Assembly: GCA_024636635.1 (NCBI GenBank) | Contig: JAGXGV010000091.1 | Coordinates: forward strand, 1-55,054 | Length of the DNA stretch: 55,054 bases | Direction of reading: 5' to 3' | Source: Puniceibacterium sp. | GTDB lineage: Bacteria; Pseudomonadota; Alphaproteobacteria; Rhodobacterales; Rhodobacteraceae | Shown here: positions 43,083-51,827 of the stretch, one piece after another | Numbering within the stretch: the stretch's first letter is position 1 | Layout of the letters: each line of letters begins with the position of its first letter | Notes under the pieces: model-generated | What the model was told of the DNA's origin: nothing | The model's input: only the letters and a program-made list of their open reading frames with translations | The model's database searches: none | Program-made: the position numbers and the translations under genes

Positions 43083-44813
43083 TTGCCGTCACCCGCCATC
43101 GGGTGCAGCCCTCGTCGGCAGGCGTCGAAGGCGCCATCCGGACCGAACCCAAGGGAGAGTATCCTGCAAGGGCAACCCGTTTCGCCGTTTTCCGTGCCTA
43201 TCTTCCGGGCCATCTGGCTTGCGTCGATGTCGTCGAATTTTGGCGGCCTCGTGCAGGCTGTCGGGGCGTCCTGGCTGATGACCACGCTGTCGGAGTCACC
43301 GCAGGAAGTGGCGCTGGTGCAGGCATCGACAGCACTGCCGATCATGCTGTTTTCGCTGATGGCGGGGGCCATCGCCGACAACCTCGACCGGCGCATCGTG
43401 ATGCTGTGTGCGCAATTCTACATGGTCGCGGTGTCCCTGCTGCTGGCGCTGTTCGCGTTCAACGACTGGCTGTCGCCCTGGGGGTTGCTGGGGTTCACCT
43501 TTGCCATCGCCTGCGGCACCGCGCTGAACAATCCGGCCTGGCAGGCGTCGGTCGGGGACATGGTGCCGCGTGCGGCGCTGCCCGGTGCGGTGGCGCTGAA
43601 TTCAATGGGGTTCAACATGGCGCGCTCTGTCGGGCCGGCCATCGGCGGCGCCATCGTGGCGGTGGCGGGGGCGGCGGGGGCCTTTCTGACCAATGCGCTG
43701 AGCTATATCGGTCTGATCGTCGTCCTGCTGCGCTGGCACCCTGAACAAAAGCCGCGCGACCTGCCCCGCGAACGTATCGACACGGCCATGGCTGCCGGCC
43801 TGCGCTATGTCGCCATGTCGCCAAACCTGTGCATTGTGTTGCTGCGGGGCTGCCTGTTCGGCGCGGCGGCGGCTGCAATTCCGGCGCTGATGCCGGTGGT
43901 GGCGCGTGATCTGATCACCGGCGGACCGCTGACCTACGGCATCCTGCTGGGGGCCTTCGGTATCGGTGCGGTCGGCGGCGCGCTGGCCAGCGGTCGGCTG
44001 CGCGCGCGGCTGAGCACGGAAAACATCGTCCGGGTCGCATCGGTCGCGCTGGTGCTGGGTGGCATCGTCACCGGGCTGAGCCGGTCCATGATGTTTAGCG
44101 TTCCGGCGCTGATGCTGGCCGGGTCCGGCTGGGTGCTGGCGCTGTCCACCTTCAACGTGACGGTGCAGTTGTCCACGCCGCGCTGGGTCGTGGGGCGGGC
44201 GCTGTCGCTTTACCAGATGGCGACCTTTGGCGGCATGGCGGCGGGCGCCTGGGGCTTTGGTTCGGTCGCCGAAAGCCACGGCGTGACAACGGCCCTGTTG
44301 GCCGCGGCGGCGTTGCAGGCCGCGGGTGGGCTGGTTGGTCTGATCCTGCCCCTGCCCCGCTACGGGGATGAGGATCTGGAACCGCTCGACAGCTTTCGCG
44401 AACCAGAAACCGTCGTTCCGGTCCATGCCCGCTCTGGTCCCATCGTCATCACGATCGATCATCGCGTGGCCGAGGCGAACATTCCCGCCTTCCTTGTCGT
44501 CATGAACGAACGGCGGCGCATCTGCCGCCGCGACGGCGCGCACCGCTGGACGCTGCTGCGCGACCTTGGCGAACCCGATCTCTGGGTCGAGCGTTATCAT
44601 GTGGCGACCTGGCTGGAATATGTCCGCGACAGGCAGCGCCGCACCCGCGCCGACCGCGAAAACTCTGACCGCATCCGCGCGCTGCACATTGACGGACACG
44701 CACCCCGCGTGCACCGCATGATCGAGCGGCCCGTGGGGTCGGCCTCGTCCGATCACCTGCCCGGCGGGCGCGAGGCGGGCGATCCGATGACCGATCCGAC
44801 CCGCGCGAACTGA
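43083..44813 (+). CDS. MFS transporter, EntS/DUF894-like, with C-terminal soluble domain
   Basis: The frame gives 576 residues: about 10-12 membrane helices (35-420) with LMAGAIADNLDRRIVM as the conserved loop 2-3, then a soluble C-terminal domain of about 130 residues (IVITIDHRVAEANIPAFL onward). This composition is typical of the DUF894 exporters related to the enterobactin exporter. The start is uncertain: the first 35 residues look non-coding, and GGGAGAG at 43153-43159 suggests a start near 43161-43166 on a rare codon. The substrate is not known. Confidence 0.85.
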   Translation: MPSPAIGCSPRRQASKAPSGPNPRESILQGQPVSPFSVPIFRAIWLASMSSNFGGLVQAVGASWLMTTLSESPQEVALVQASTALPIMLFSLMAGAIADNLDRRIVMLCAQFYMVAVSLLLALFAFNDWLSPWGLLGFTFAIACGTALNNPAWQASVGDMVPRAALPGAVALNSMGFNMARSVGPAIGGAIVAVAGAAGAFLTNALSYIGLIVVLLRWHPEQKPRDLPRERIDTAMAAGLRYVAMSPNLCIVLLRGCLFGAAAAAIPALMPVVARDLITGGPLTYGILLGAFGIGAVGGALASGRLRARLSTENIVRVASVALVLGGIVTGLSRSMMFSVPALMLAGSGWVLALSTFNVTVQLSTPRWVVGRALSLYQMATFGGMAAGAWGFGSVAESHGVTTALLAAAALQAAGGLVGLILPLPRYGDEDLEPLDSFREPETVVPVHARSGPIVITIDHRVAEANIPAFLVVMNERRRICRRDGAHRWTLLRDLGEPDLWVERYHVATWLEYVRDRQRRTRADRENSDRIRALHIDGHAPRVHRMIERPVGSASSDHLPGGREAGDPMTDPTRAN

Positions 44814-44831
44814 CTGCGCCCGGGCGACGGG

Positions 44832-45758
44832 TCACATCTCGTTGCGGATCTGCCCGTAGGCCAGTACCGCGAACAGCACCGTACCGCCAAGGATGTTGCC
44901 CACCAGGGTCGGAAAGATGTGCGCGGCAAAAGCCCTGACAATGCCCATCTCGCCGTTCAGCACCAGCGTGAAGATCTCGGTCGAACCGGCGATCACATGG
45001 GTGAAACCGCCCGCCGAAATCAGCCAGGTGAACACCATGATGGCGAGCACTTCGGACCCCTTGGCCGAGGGCAGCATCCAAACCAGCGCGGCGATAAAGA
45101 ACCCCGCAGGAATCCCGCGCAGCATCGAATCCATCGGGCCGATCTCTGCAAGGTGACGCGAAATCTCGAGGATCGCGGCCAGTGTTTCCACCTTCAGCGT
45201 GCCCGCATGGACCGTCAGCGTCGCGGTCAGCAAGGTGCCGCACATGTTGGCCAGAAACACGATCCCCCAGAGCCGCGCTGTCGCGTAGAACTGGTTGCGA
45301 CTGGGATCCGCCAGCACGGGCAACACCACGGTGATGGTGTTTTCGGTGAACAGTTGCAGGCGGCACAGGATCACCAGCACAAAGCCGAAAGTATAGCCGA
45401 TGCTCTCGATCAGGTTGAGATAGGGAAAGTCGCTGCCCAGATCGGCACGGATGATGCCTTCGGCCAGGACCGAAGTCGAAATACCGATGCCCGCCGCCAC
45501 GCCCGACCACCAGAGCGAGGCCTTGGGGCGGTGCAACTCTTCCTCGCCTTCGCGCATGACGATGGAATAGACCGTGAGCGCGGACAGCTTGCCATGCTGC
45601 GCGACATCGTTCCGCTCTCCCCGGGTCAACGGCTTTTCGGTCTCTGTCGGGGTGGTTTGCCGTGTTTCGCGCTCTTCAGACCGTTCGCGGACGTCCTTCT
45701 GCCTTTGCTCTGCCTTCTGTTCGTCAGCCCGCGCACCGCCGGTCAAGTCGTCCTGCAT
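44832..45758 (-). CDS. Formate/nitrite transporter family protein
   Basis: A 308-residue membrane protein with an acidic N-terminal tail (about 60 residues) and six membrane helices of the FNT fold (FocA/NirC type), including LFTENTITVVLP and FTHVIAGSTEIFTL. The family conducts formate, nitrite or hydrosulfide across the inner membrane. It is divergent from purU, which releases formate, so formate export or uptake is likely. ATG 45758 has GGAG six bases upstream; ATG at 45770 is an alternative. Confidence 0.88.
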   Translation of the reverse strand: MQDDLTGGARADEQKAEQRQKDVRERSEERETRQTTPTETEKPLTRGERNDVAQHGKLSALTVYSIVMREGEEELHRPKASLWWSGVAAGIGISTSVLAEGIIRADLGSDFPYLNLIESIGYTFGFVLVILCRLQLFTENTITVVLPVLADPSRNQFYATARLWGIVFLANMCGTLLTATLTVHAGTLKVETLAAILEISRHLAEIGPMDSMLRGIPAGFFIAALVWMLPSAKGSEVLAIMVFTWLISAGGFTHVIAGSTEIFTLVLNGEMGIVRAFAAHIFPTLVGNILGGTVLFAVLAYGQIRNEM

Positions 45759-45991
45759 TCCGGTCTCCATTTTTCCTGACCAAGCCGACAAACGCCTGTG
45801 GCAGGCAAATGGATCCACGGTTTTTGCCCCAGCCCGTTTTGGCGCGCGGCATCGCACAAGACCGGATGCGTCCTTTGATCCATCCGTATTTTGTCGCATA
45901 CGGCGGTTTTGTGGACGCTTGTCCCCCACCACCTGCCGTGACCCGGGCGTAACACTCGGCGCGACCCTTCCTGAAACACAGAGTTTTCCAT

Positions 45992-46876
45992 ATGTCAAAA
46001 TACTGCCTGACGGTGGCCTGCCCCTCGACCCGCGGAATCGTGGCGATGGTGTCCACCTACCTCGCCGCCAATGGCTGCAACATCACCGACAGTTCGCAGT
46101 TCGACGATCTGGCCACGGGCCGTTTCTTCATGCGGATGAGCTTTGTTCCGGAAACCGGCGTCACGCTGGACGCCCTGTCCGCCGGGCTGGCCGACGCGGC
46201 AGAACCCTTTGGCATGACCTACGGATTCCACGATGAACGGCGCAAGGAAAAGGTCGTCGTGATGGTATCGCGCTTTGGCCATTGCCTGAACGATCTGCTC
46301 TACCGGTCGCGCATCGGTGCCCTTCCCATCGATATCGTTGCCGTGATCAGCAACCACCTCGACTACCAGAAGGTGGTGGTCAATCAGGACATCCCGTTCC
46401 ACTGCATCCGCGTCACGAAAGAGAACAAGCCCCAAGCCGAGGCACAGATCCTGGCCGTGGTCGAAGAGACCGGTGCCGAACTGATCGTGCTGGCGCGGTA
46501 CATGCAGATCCTGTCGGATGCGATGTGCCGCAAGATGTCGGGGCGGATCATCAACATCCACCATTCCTTTTTGCCATCGTTCAAGGGGGCCAACCCCTAC
46601 AGGCAGGCACATGAACGGGGGGTCAAGCTGATTGGCGCCACCTCGCATTACGTCACATCGGATCTGGACGAGGGTCCGATCATCGAACAGGACACCGTGC
46701 GCGTCACCCACGCCCAAAGCTCCGAGGATTACGTGAGCCTTGGCCGCGACGTCGAGGCGCAGGTGCTGTCGCGCGCCGTACATGCCCATGTGCACAAGCG
46801 GGTTTTCCTGAACGGCGACAAGACGGTTGTGTTCCCGGCTGCCGCCGGATCCTTTGCGTCTGAGCGCATGGGCTGA
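45992..46876 (+). CDS. purU: Formyltetrahydrofolate deformylase
   Basis: The 294-residue enzyme has an N-terminal ACT domain (YCLTVACPSTRGIVAMVSTY) and a C-terminal formyltransferase-like domain with the NIHHSFLPSFKGANPYRQAH segment and Asp in HYVTSDLDEGPIIEQD. It hydrolyses 10-formyl-THF to formate and THF. In this window it opposes Fhs, so the two could set the formate/formyl-THF balance, and the divergent transporter could move formate. No strong Shine-Dalgarno sequence is seen. Confidence 0.95.
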   Translation: MSKYCLTVACPSTRGIVAMVSTYLAANGCNITDSSQFDDLATGRFFMRMSFVPETGVTLDALSAGLADAAEPFGMTYGFHDERRKEKVVVMVSRFGHCLNDLLYRSRIGALPIDIVAVISNHLDYQKVVVNQDIPFHCIRVTKENKPQAEAQILAVVEETGAELIVLARYMQILSDAMCRKMSGRIINIHHSFLPSFKGANPYRQAHERGVKLIGATSHYVTSDLDEGPIIEQDTVRVTHAQSSEDYVSLGRDVEAQVLSRAVHAHVHKRVFLNGDKTVVFPAAAGSFASERMG

Positions 46877-46959
46877 TCCGTCGGGCACGCTGCGGTCACG
46901 CTTTGTTCAGACCTTTCGGCTAGCGTCCGCATCGTTTCCCCAAACCGGAGGACGGACCG

Positions 46960-47847
46960 ATGCGCACCAAGTCACAGGCCCGGACCAGCGTCGTTGCCGA
47001 CGCCCCTGCACTGGTCCACGAGCTTGACCCGCACGACATCCTGCCGGGCGGCTTGCAGGACCGCCTGGAACACGATGCCCGCGACCATACCCGCCTGATG
47101 ACATCGCTGCGCACGCACGGCCAGCAGGTGCCGATTCTGGTGCGGGCCCATCCGGACAAGCCGGGCCGCTACCAGATCGTCTATGGCCGCCGCCGCGTGC
47201 TGGCGCTGCGTGACCTTGGCATGTCCGCCAAGGCATTGATCCGCGTCCTGGATGACGAAGCCGCCCTTATGGCGCAGGGTCAGGAAAACGCTGCCCGCCG
47301 CAACCTGTCCTTTGTTGAACGAGTCACCTTTGCGCGGCTGATGGTTGCGGCCGGATATGACCGCCCCCGGATCTGCGCGGCGTTGTCGGCGCACCAGACG
47401 GATGTGTCGCGCCTTCTGATCGTGGCAGAGGCGTTGCCCGCCGGTCTGATCGACTGCATCGGTGCTGCACCCTCGGTCGGGCGCCGTCGCTGGCTGGGTC
47501 TTGCGCAGCTCTGGCAGGACCGGGGCGCGGCGGTCGACGACGCCGAGGCGATGCTGGCCGCCACGCCCTGTTCCCGATCGGATGAACGGTTCGAGGTGAT
47601 CGCGGCCTGGCTGTCCAGCGGGCCAGCCCTCGCACGGAAGAAACCGGCCGCACGGGTGGAAAAGCAGGCGCTTGCGCGGATCGACGGTGCAGTCTTTGCG
47701 CGCATCACGCGCAGCCCGACACGGCTTGAGATCAGATTTTGCAGCGCCTTCGCCGACGGCTTTGATGACTGGCTTGCCGACAACCTGTCCGATCTGCACC
47801 GCGACTGGTGCCTGCGTCACGGTGGCGGCCCCCTGCCCCGGCGCTGA
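46960..47847 (+). CDS. RepB/ParB-type plasmid partition-like protein without repA or repC
   Basis: The 295-residue protein resembles RepB partition proteins: LDPHDILPGGLQDRL, HGQQVPILVRAHPDKPG, RYQIVYGRRRVLALRDLG (ParB/Srx-type core, about 50-90), the ENAARRNLSFVERVTFARLM segment and a helix-turn-helix (VSRLLIVAEALP). RepB normally sits between repA and repC; neither is here, so it is an orphan or has become a regulator. A strong GGAGGACGG site precedes the ATG. It could mark DNA once carried by a repABC plasmid. Confidence 0.85.
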   Translation: MRTKSQARTSVVADAPALVHELDPHDILPGGLQDRLEHDARDHTRLMTSLRTHGQQVPILVRAHPDKPGRYQIVYGRRRVLALRDLGMSAKALIRVLDDEAALMAQGQENAARRNLSFVERVTFARLMVAAGYDRPRICAALSAHQTDVSRLLIVAEALPAGLIDCIGAAPSVGRRRWLGLAQLWQDRGAAVDDAEAMLAATPCSRSDERFEVIAAWLSSGPALARKKPAARVEKQALARIDGAVFARITRSPTRLEIRFCSAFADGFDDWLADNLSDLHRDWCLRHGGGPLPRR

Positions 47848-47979
47848 AATCCACGCCGTGCTTCACCGCGCCACAGGCGGGAACGGCAAACAGGATGCGG
47901 GAGACTTGCGGTCACATGCGGCCTGAAATGCTGCGTCCGTTACCGGGTCTTTGAAATGCGAAAACGAAATTGTCCGGTT

Positions 47980-48022
47980 GGATTACGCGACCGGCCCTCC
48001 TCCGATCAGGGCCGCGTAATCC
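47980..48022. terminator. Long hairpin between convergent genes
   Basis: GGATTACGC (47980-47988) pairs with GCGTAATCC (48014-48022), and an inner stem GGCCCT/AGGGCC (47993-47998, 48008-48013) continues after a 4-base bulge, with a 9-base loop. It lies between the RepB-like gene and the small minus-strand gene. It probably terminates both. Confidence 0.75.
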
Positions 48023-48025
48023 GGT

Positions 48026-48229
48026 TCAGACTTCAATTTCGGCCGTCTGAACCTGCTGACATTTCCACCCGCCGACATTCCAGTTCGGGTGCTCGTTCGC
48101 CCATTTGGCCAGTTCGGGCTGCGCGCCCATCATGCAGGCCATCGGCGTGACGTCGGTAAACAACATGCTGCGTTCCCGGCAATCGTTCGGGGATACATTA
48201 AGACATGTCACAAAAAGCAGTTCTATCAT
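48026..48229 (-). CDS. Small conserved cysteine-containing protein
   Basis: A 67-residue protein with a hydrophobic start (IELLFVTCL), DCRERSMLF, TPMACMMGAQPELAKWANEHPNWNV and GGWKCQQV. I recall small proteins of this shape in many Rhodobacterales; the spaced cysteines (about four) and the PELAKW segment are typical. GAGG lies five bases upstream of ATG 48229. A long hairpin follows the stop. Function unknown. Confidence 0.75.
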   Translation of the reverse strand: MIELLFVTCLNVSPNDCRERSMLFTDVTPMACMMGAQPELAKWANEHPNWNVGGWKCQQVQTAEIEV

Positions 48230-48304
48230 GGTTGCCTCATGTCAATTGCTTCATTGGTCGTAATGCCCAAGGTAGGATCAAAACGGTTAATGTCCCTACA
48301 ACCA

Positions 48305-48355
48305 TTTGTGCGCCTTGTGCTGCAGCGCAGCATTTCCATAATTTGGGCGCACAAA
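48305..48355. promoter_or_regulatory. Inverted repeat upstream of the sensor kinase gene
   Basis: TTTGTGCGCC (48305-48314) and GGCGCACAAA (48346-48355) are perfect 10-base arms 31 bases apart; a second small inverted repeat, TGCTGC/GCAGCA (48318-48332), lies between. It is 35 bases before the kinase start. It may be a two-site operator for the response regulator or a leader hairpin. Confidence 0.45.
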
Positions 48356-48389
48356 ACATGCGTTTGCAAAGAAAGTGGGCAAAACTCGG

Positions 48390-50009
48390 ATGTCCGCAGG
48401 GGATCTTCTGCCAGCGACACCCGCGCTTCGGCGTGTTTTGTCGCTGCGGGCACGGCTTGGCCTTGGGGCGCTTCTGCTTGGTCTGGCGGCACTGGCAACG
48501 GTGGCGCTGATCGTGATTGGAATGGAACGCGTGTCGGCCCGGATCGATGCCGCCCTTGTGGCGGAAAAGCGGATCGAACGCTATTCGGTCCTGTCCACCC
48601 AGGTCTCGACCTTCATCGTGGTCGCCGCCGAAGCCATTCAGTCCGGCCTGCCGATGGACGAACGCAGCGCGCGGTTGGACAGCGTGACGGCCAATATCTC
48701 GCGTACCTTTGTCAACCTGCGCCAGGATCTGGAGGCGGCGGTCGAAGAGGCACGCGCGCTGGGTCTGGACGAACAGTCCCGGCGCGCAACGCAAAGCATC
48801 GGCATCGCCCGGATGGAGGCGCTTTTCCTGTCCACCCGCGATGCCTTTCTGTCCGGCAGCGCCGACCGTGAACGCTTGCAGGGGCATATGGACATCTTCG
48901 CCATCGGATTTGATCCCCTGCTGAATGGCGTGATCACGAACGAAGTCCGGGCGCGCAACGCCATCCTGTCGGGGATCGACGATTTGCGCTATCGCCTGAC
49001 GCGGATCGCCTTTGGCATAGCCGCCATGACCCTGATCGTGATGACGGCGTTCTACATGGGCCTCGTGCGGCCACAGTTCGACAGGCTGACCCTGCTGCGC
49101 GACGCCGCGCGCCAGATCGGACAGGAAGATTTCGCCATCGCCCTGCCGGATCGCCAGCTGGACGAGATCGGCCTGCTGTTCACCGAAACGAACCGCATGG
49201 CCGGTGCCCTGGCCCGCCGCAAGGAGGCGGTCGATCAGGAATGGACCCGGCTGAACGCCACGATATTCGAGCGGACAGAGGCGCTGCGCCTGGCCAATGC
49301 CGAACTGTCGCGCACGGACGAGAACCGCCGCCGGTTCTTTGCCGACATCAGCCATGAATTGCGCACCCCGCTGACCGTGATTCTGATGGAGGCGCAACTG
49401 GGCCTGAAAGGCGCTGACGATCCCGCCCCGGCGTTCGAGACCATCCAGAACCGTGCGCTTCGGCTTAGTCGGCGGATCGACGACCTGTTGCGGATCGCCC
49501 GGTCCGAAACCGGACAGCTGGCATTGTCGGCCACGCGGTTCGATCTGGCACAAATCCTGACAGAGGCGGCCGAGGATACCCGCGCCGAAGTGCAGTGCGC
49601 CGGGATGGTACTGGACCATGTAGCCGCTGCCCCGCTGACGGTGATCGGCGATCCGAACTGGACGCGGCAGGTGGTGACCGGGCTGATCCAGAACGCCGTA
49701 CGCCATGCGCGCGCCGGGGGGCGGATCGTTCTTTCGGTGGACCGGGCCGACGCGACAGGCCACGCGCACGTCACAGACAACGGCCCCGGCATCCCGCCCG
49801 AGGATCAGGCGACGGTCTTTGAACGCTTCGCGCAGGGGCGCGGCGACGCAAAGGCCGAAGGATTCGGCATCGGCCTTGCCCTGGCCCGCTGGGTCGTGCA
49901 GCAGCAGGGCGGCCATATCACCCTGACAAGCCCCCTGCCCCGCGACGCGTCGCTTGGCCCGGCACCCGGGACAAAGGTCACGGTGGGCTTGCCTCTGGAC
50001 GCGGCCTAG
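48390..50009 (+). CDS. Membrane sensor histidine kinase next to pqq genes
   Basis: About 539 residues: membrane helix 1 (about 23-45), a helical periplasmic domain (about 46-210), membrane helix 2 (about 212-232), HAMP, HisKA with FFADISHELRTPLTVIL, and HATPase (NAVRHA, DNGPGIP, GFGIGLALAR). All catalytic motifs are present. ATG at 48390 was chosen; GTG at 48375 with AAAGTGGG near it is possible. It overlaps nothing and precedes its response regulator by 9 bases. Position before pqqA suggests control of PQQ synthesis or XoxF in response to a periplasmic signal such as methanol or a lanthanide; that is inference. Confidence 0.88.
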   Translation: MSAGDLLPATPALRRVLSLRARLGLGALLLGLAALATVALIVIGMERVSARIDAALVAEKRIERYSVLSTQVSTFIVVAAEAIQSGLPMDERSARLDSVTANISRTFVNLRQDLEAAVEEARALGLDEQSRRATQSIGIARMEALFLSTRDAFLSGSADRERLQGHMDIFAIGFDPLLNGVITNEVRARNAILSGIDDLRYRLTRIAFGIAAMTLIVMTAFYMGLVRPQFDRLTLLRDAARQIGQEDFAIALPDRQLDEIGLLFTETNRMAGALARRKEAVDQEWTRLNATIFERTEALRLANAELSRTDENRRRFFADISHELRTPLTVILMEAQLGLKGADDPAPAFETIQNRALRLSRRIDDLLRIARSETGQLALSATRFDLAQILTEAAEDTRAEVQCAGMVLDHVAAAPLTVIGDPNWTRQVVTGLIQNAVRHARAGGRIVLSVDRADATGHAHVTDNGPGIPPEDQATVFERFAQGRGDAKAEGFGIGLALARWVVQQQGGHITLTSPLPRDASLGPAPGTKVTVGLPLDAA

Positions 50010-50018
50010 TTTCCTGGC

Positions 50019-50705
50019 ATGACCAAACCGACCCGCATTCTCATCCTCGATGACGACCCCGAGATCACCTCGGCCCTGTCGCGCGGCCTGACTCTGCATG
50101 GCTATGACACGGTTTGCGAACACAGGGTCGATTCGGCCCTGATGCGCCTGCGCAACGAACCTATGGCTGCGGCGATCGTCGATGTGATGATCGGCGCCGA
50201 CAGCGGTATCGATCTGGTCCGCACCCTGCGCGCCGAAGGCATCACCCTGCCCATCGTCATGCTGTCCGCCCTGTCCGAGGTCGAGGACCGCGCCCGCGGG
50301 CTTGAGGCCGGTGCAGACGACTACATCGTCAAGCCGTTTTCGTTCGACGAACTGGTCGCCCGGCTCAAGGTGCAGGAACGCCGCCAGCGCCCGGACACGC
50401 CGCGCCGCGCCCGGCTGGACCCTGCAACACGCAAGGTGATCGCCCGCACGCGCGAAGTCGTGTTGACCGAACGTGAATTCGCGCTGCTGTCGATGCTGGC
50501 CCGTCACGCCGGAGAGGCGCAGACCCGGGGGCGCATCTTTGATGCGCTCTGGGCGGGCGAAGGCACCAGTTCCGAAAACGTGGTGGACGTCTATCTGGGC
50601 TACCTGCGCCGCAAGCTCGACCCGTCGGCCGATTTTGGATTCGAGATCAAGACGCTGCGCAATCGCGGTTTCATGCTGGATGGCATCGCACCGGACCCGG
50701 GCTAG
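50019..50705 (+). CDS. OmpR-type response regulator next to pqq genes
   Basis: The 228-residue protein has a receiver (ILILDDDPEI, acceptor Asp in AIVDVMIG, Lys in YIVKPFS) and a winged-helix C-terminal domain (LTEREFALLSMLARH, then VDVYLGYLRRKLD). It is the partner of the kinase before it (9 bases). The gene ends 107 bases before pqqA, so pqqA may be its own target. Confidence 0.9.
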   Translation: MTKPTRILILDDDPEITSALSRGLTLHGYDTVCEHRVDSALMRLRNEPMAAAIVDVMIGADSGIDLVRTLRAEGITLPIVMLSALSEVEDRARGLEAGADDYIVKPFSFDELVARLKVQERRQRPDTPRRARLDPATRKVIARTREVVLTEREFALLSMLARHAGEAQTRGRIFDALWAGEGTSSENVVDVYLGYLRRKLDPSADFGFEIKTLRNRGFMLDGIAPDPG

Positions 50706-50812
50706 GCGTTTGGTATCACGGGATCTTTATTTTTTCTTAGAACTTAGGGTTTGCAAGGGCACTCAACATGCCCCACCTTTCATCACGTAACCCATCCTGA
50801 GGAGGAAAGATC
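50706..50812 (+). promoter_or_regulatory. Likely pqqA promoter region
   Basis: The 107 bases before pqqA are clearly richer in A/T than the surroundings (CTTTATTTTTTCTTAGAACTTA at about 50726-50747), and GAGGAGGAAAG at 50799-50809 is a very strong ribosome binding site. Exact -35 and -10 boxes cannot be fixed. PqqA is usually made in large amounts, in line with the strong site. Confidence 0.5.
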
Positions 50813-50908
50813 ATGGCTTGGAATAAACCCATCATCCGCGAAATCGAATGCGGCATGGAAATCAACATGTACGGCCCCGACGCAGACGACGCCGGCGTGC
50901 TGTTCTGA
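50813..50908 (+). CDS. pqqA: PQQ precursor peptide PqqA
   Basis: A 31-residue peptide: MAWNKPIIREIECG, then MEINMYGPDADD. Glu16 and Tyr20, spaced by three residues, are the two side chains that become PQQ. It is too short for usual gene finding. It lies between a strong ribosome binding site and pqqB (22 bases). The peptide is bound by PqqD and crosslinked by PqqE. Confidence 0.97.
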   Translation: MAWNKPIIREIECGMEINMYGPDADDAGVLF

Positions 50909-50930
50909 AAAGTTGCGCGCGGAGAGTTGA

Positions 50931-51827
50931 ATGACATTCCGCGCGCGCATCCTTGGGGCGGCTGCCGGTGGTGGCCTGCCGCAATGGAACTGCGGTTGCG
51001 AAAATTGCAACCTTGCCCGATCTGGCGACATTCCCGCTCAGACGCAATCCTCACTGGCGGTCAGCGCCAATGGAACGGACTGGGCCATACTCAACGCCTC
51101 ACCCGACATTCGCCAGCAGATGGCCGACTGCCCTGTCCTGCATCCGACAGGCCTGCGCGAGATGCCGTTGCGCTCTGTCCTGTTGACCAATGGCGACATC
51201 GACCATGTGGCGGGGCTGCTGACACTGCGCGAAATGCAGCCCTTCACCTTGTACGCCACCCCCGGCATCCAGGAGGTGCTTGACGGCAACCCGATCTTTT
51301 CCGCGCTGAACGCATCGGTTGTGGACCGCGCGACCGTGCACTTGGACAAACCCACCGAAATAGCACCGGGCCTGTCCGCAACGCTGTTTTCCGTCCCCGG
51401 CAAGGTGCCGCTTTATCTTGAGGGTGATACGGTGCAGACCGACCTTCTGGGCGACCAGACCGTGGGTGTGCATTTGCAGGCAGGTGAAACGGACGCCTAT
51501 TATATCCCCGGCTGTGCCCTTCTCAACGATGACCTGCGCGCCCGGCTTAACGGCGCGGCGCTGGTGTTCTTTGACGGCACTCTCTGGCAGGATGATGAAA
51601 TGCTGCGCGCCGGCATCGGTCAGAAAACTGGCAAACGCATGGGCCACATGTCGATGAGCGGCCCCGACGGATCGTTGGCCGCCTTTGACACGCTGGACGT
51701 GGGGCGCAAGGTCTATGTCCACATGAACAATACAAATCCCGTCCTGCGCCCCGCTTCGCCCGAGCGCGCGCGCGCCCAAGCCGCCGGATGGACCATCGGA
51801 CAGGACGGAATGGAGATCGCCACATGA
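50931..51827 (+). CDS. pqqB: PQQ biosynthesis protein PqqB
   Basis: The 298-residue metallo-beta-lactamase-fold protein starts RARILGAAAGGGLPQWNCGCENC, with the CGC/C zinc site, and has TNGDIDHVAGL as its metal motif. PqqB hydroxylates the tyrosine of the crosslinked peptide. The stop overlaps the pqqC start (ATGA). Confidence 0.97.
   Translation: MTFRARILGAAAGGGLPQWNCGCENCNLARSGDIPAQTQSSLAVSANGTDWAILNASPDIRQQMADCPVLHPTGLREMPLRSVLLTNGDIDHVAGLLTLREMQPFTLYATPGIQEVLDGNPIFSALNASVVDRATVHLDKPTEIAPGLSATLFSVPGKVPLYLEGDTVQTDLLGDQTVGVHLQAGETDAYYIPGCALLNDDLRARLNGAALVFFDGTLWQDDEMLRAGIGQKTGKRMGHMSMSGPDGSLAAFDTLDVGRKVYVHMNNTNPVLRPASPERARAQAAGWTIGQDGMEIAT

Noticed and set aside
48237..50507. Long open frame (756 residues) on the minus strand
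   Set aside because: It is antisense to the sensor kinase and response regulator, both with complete catalytic motifs.
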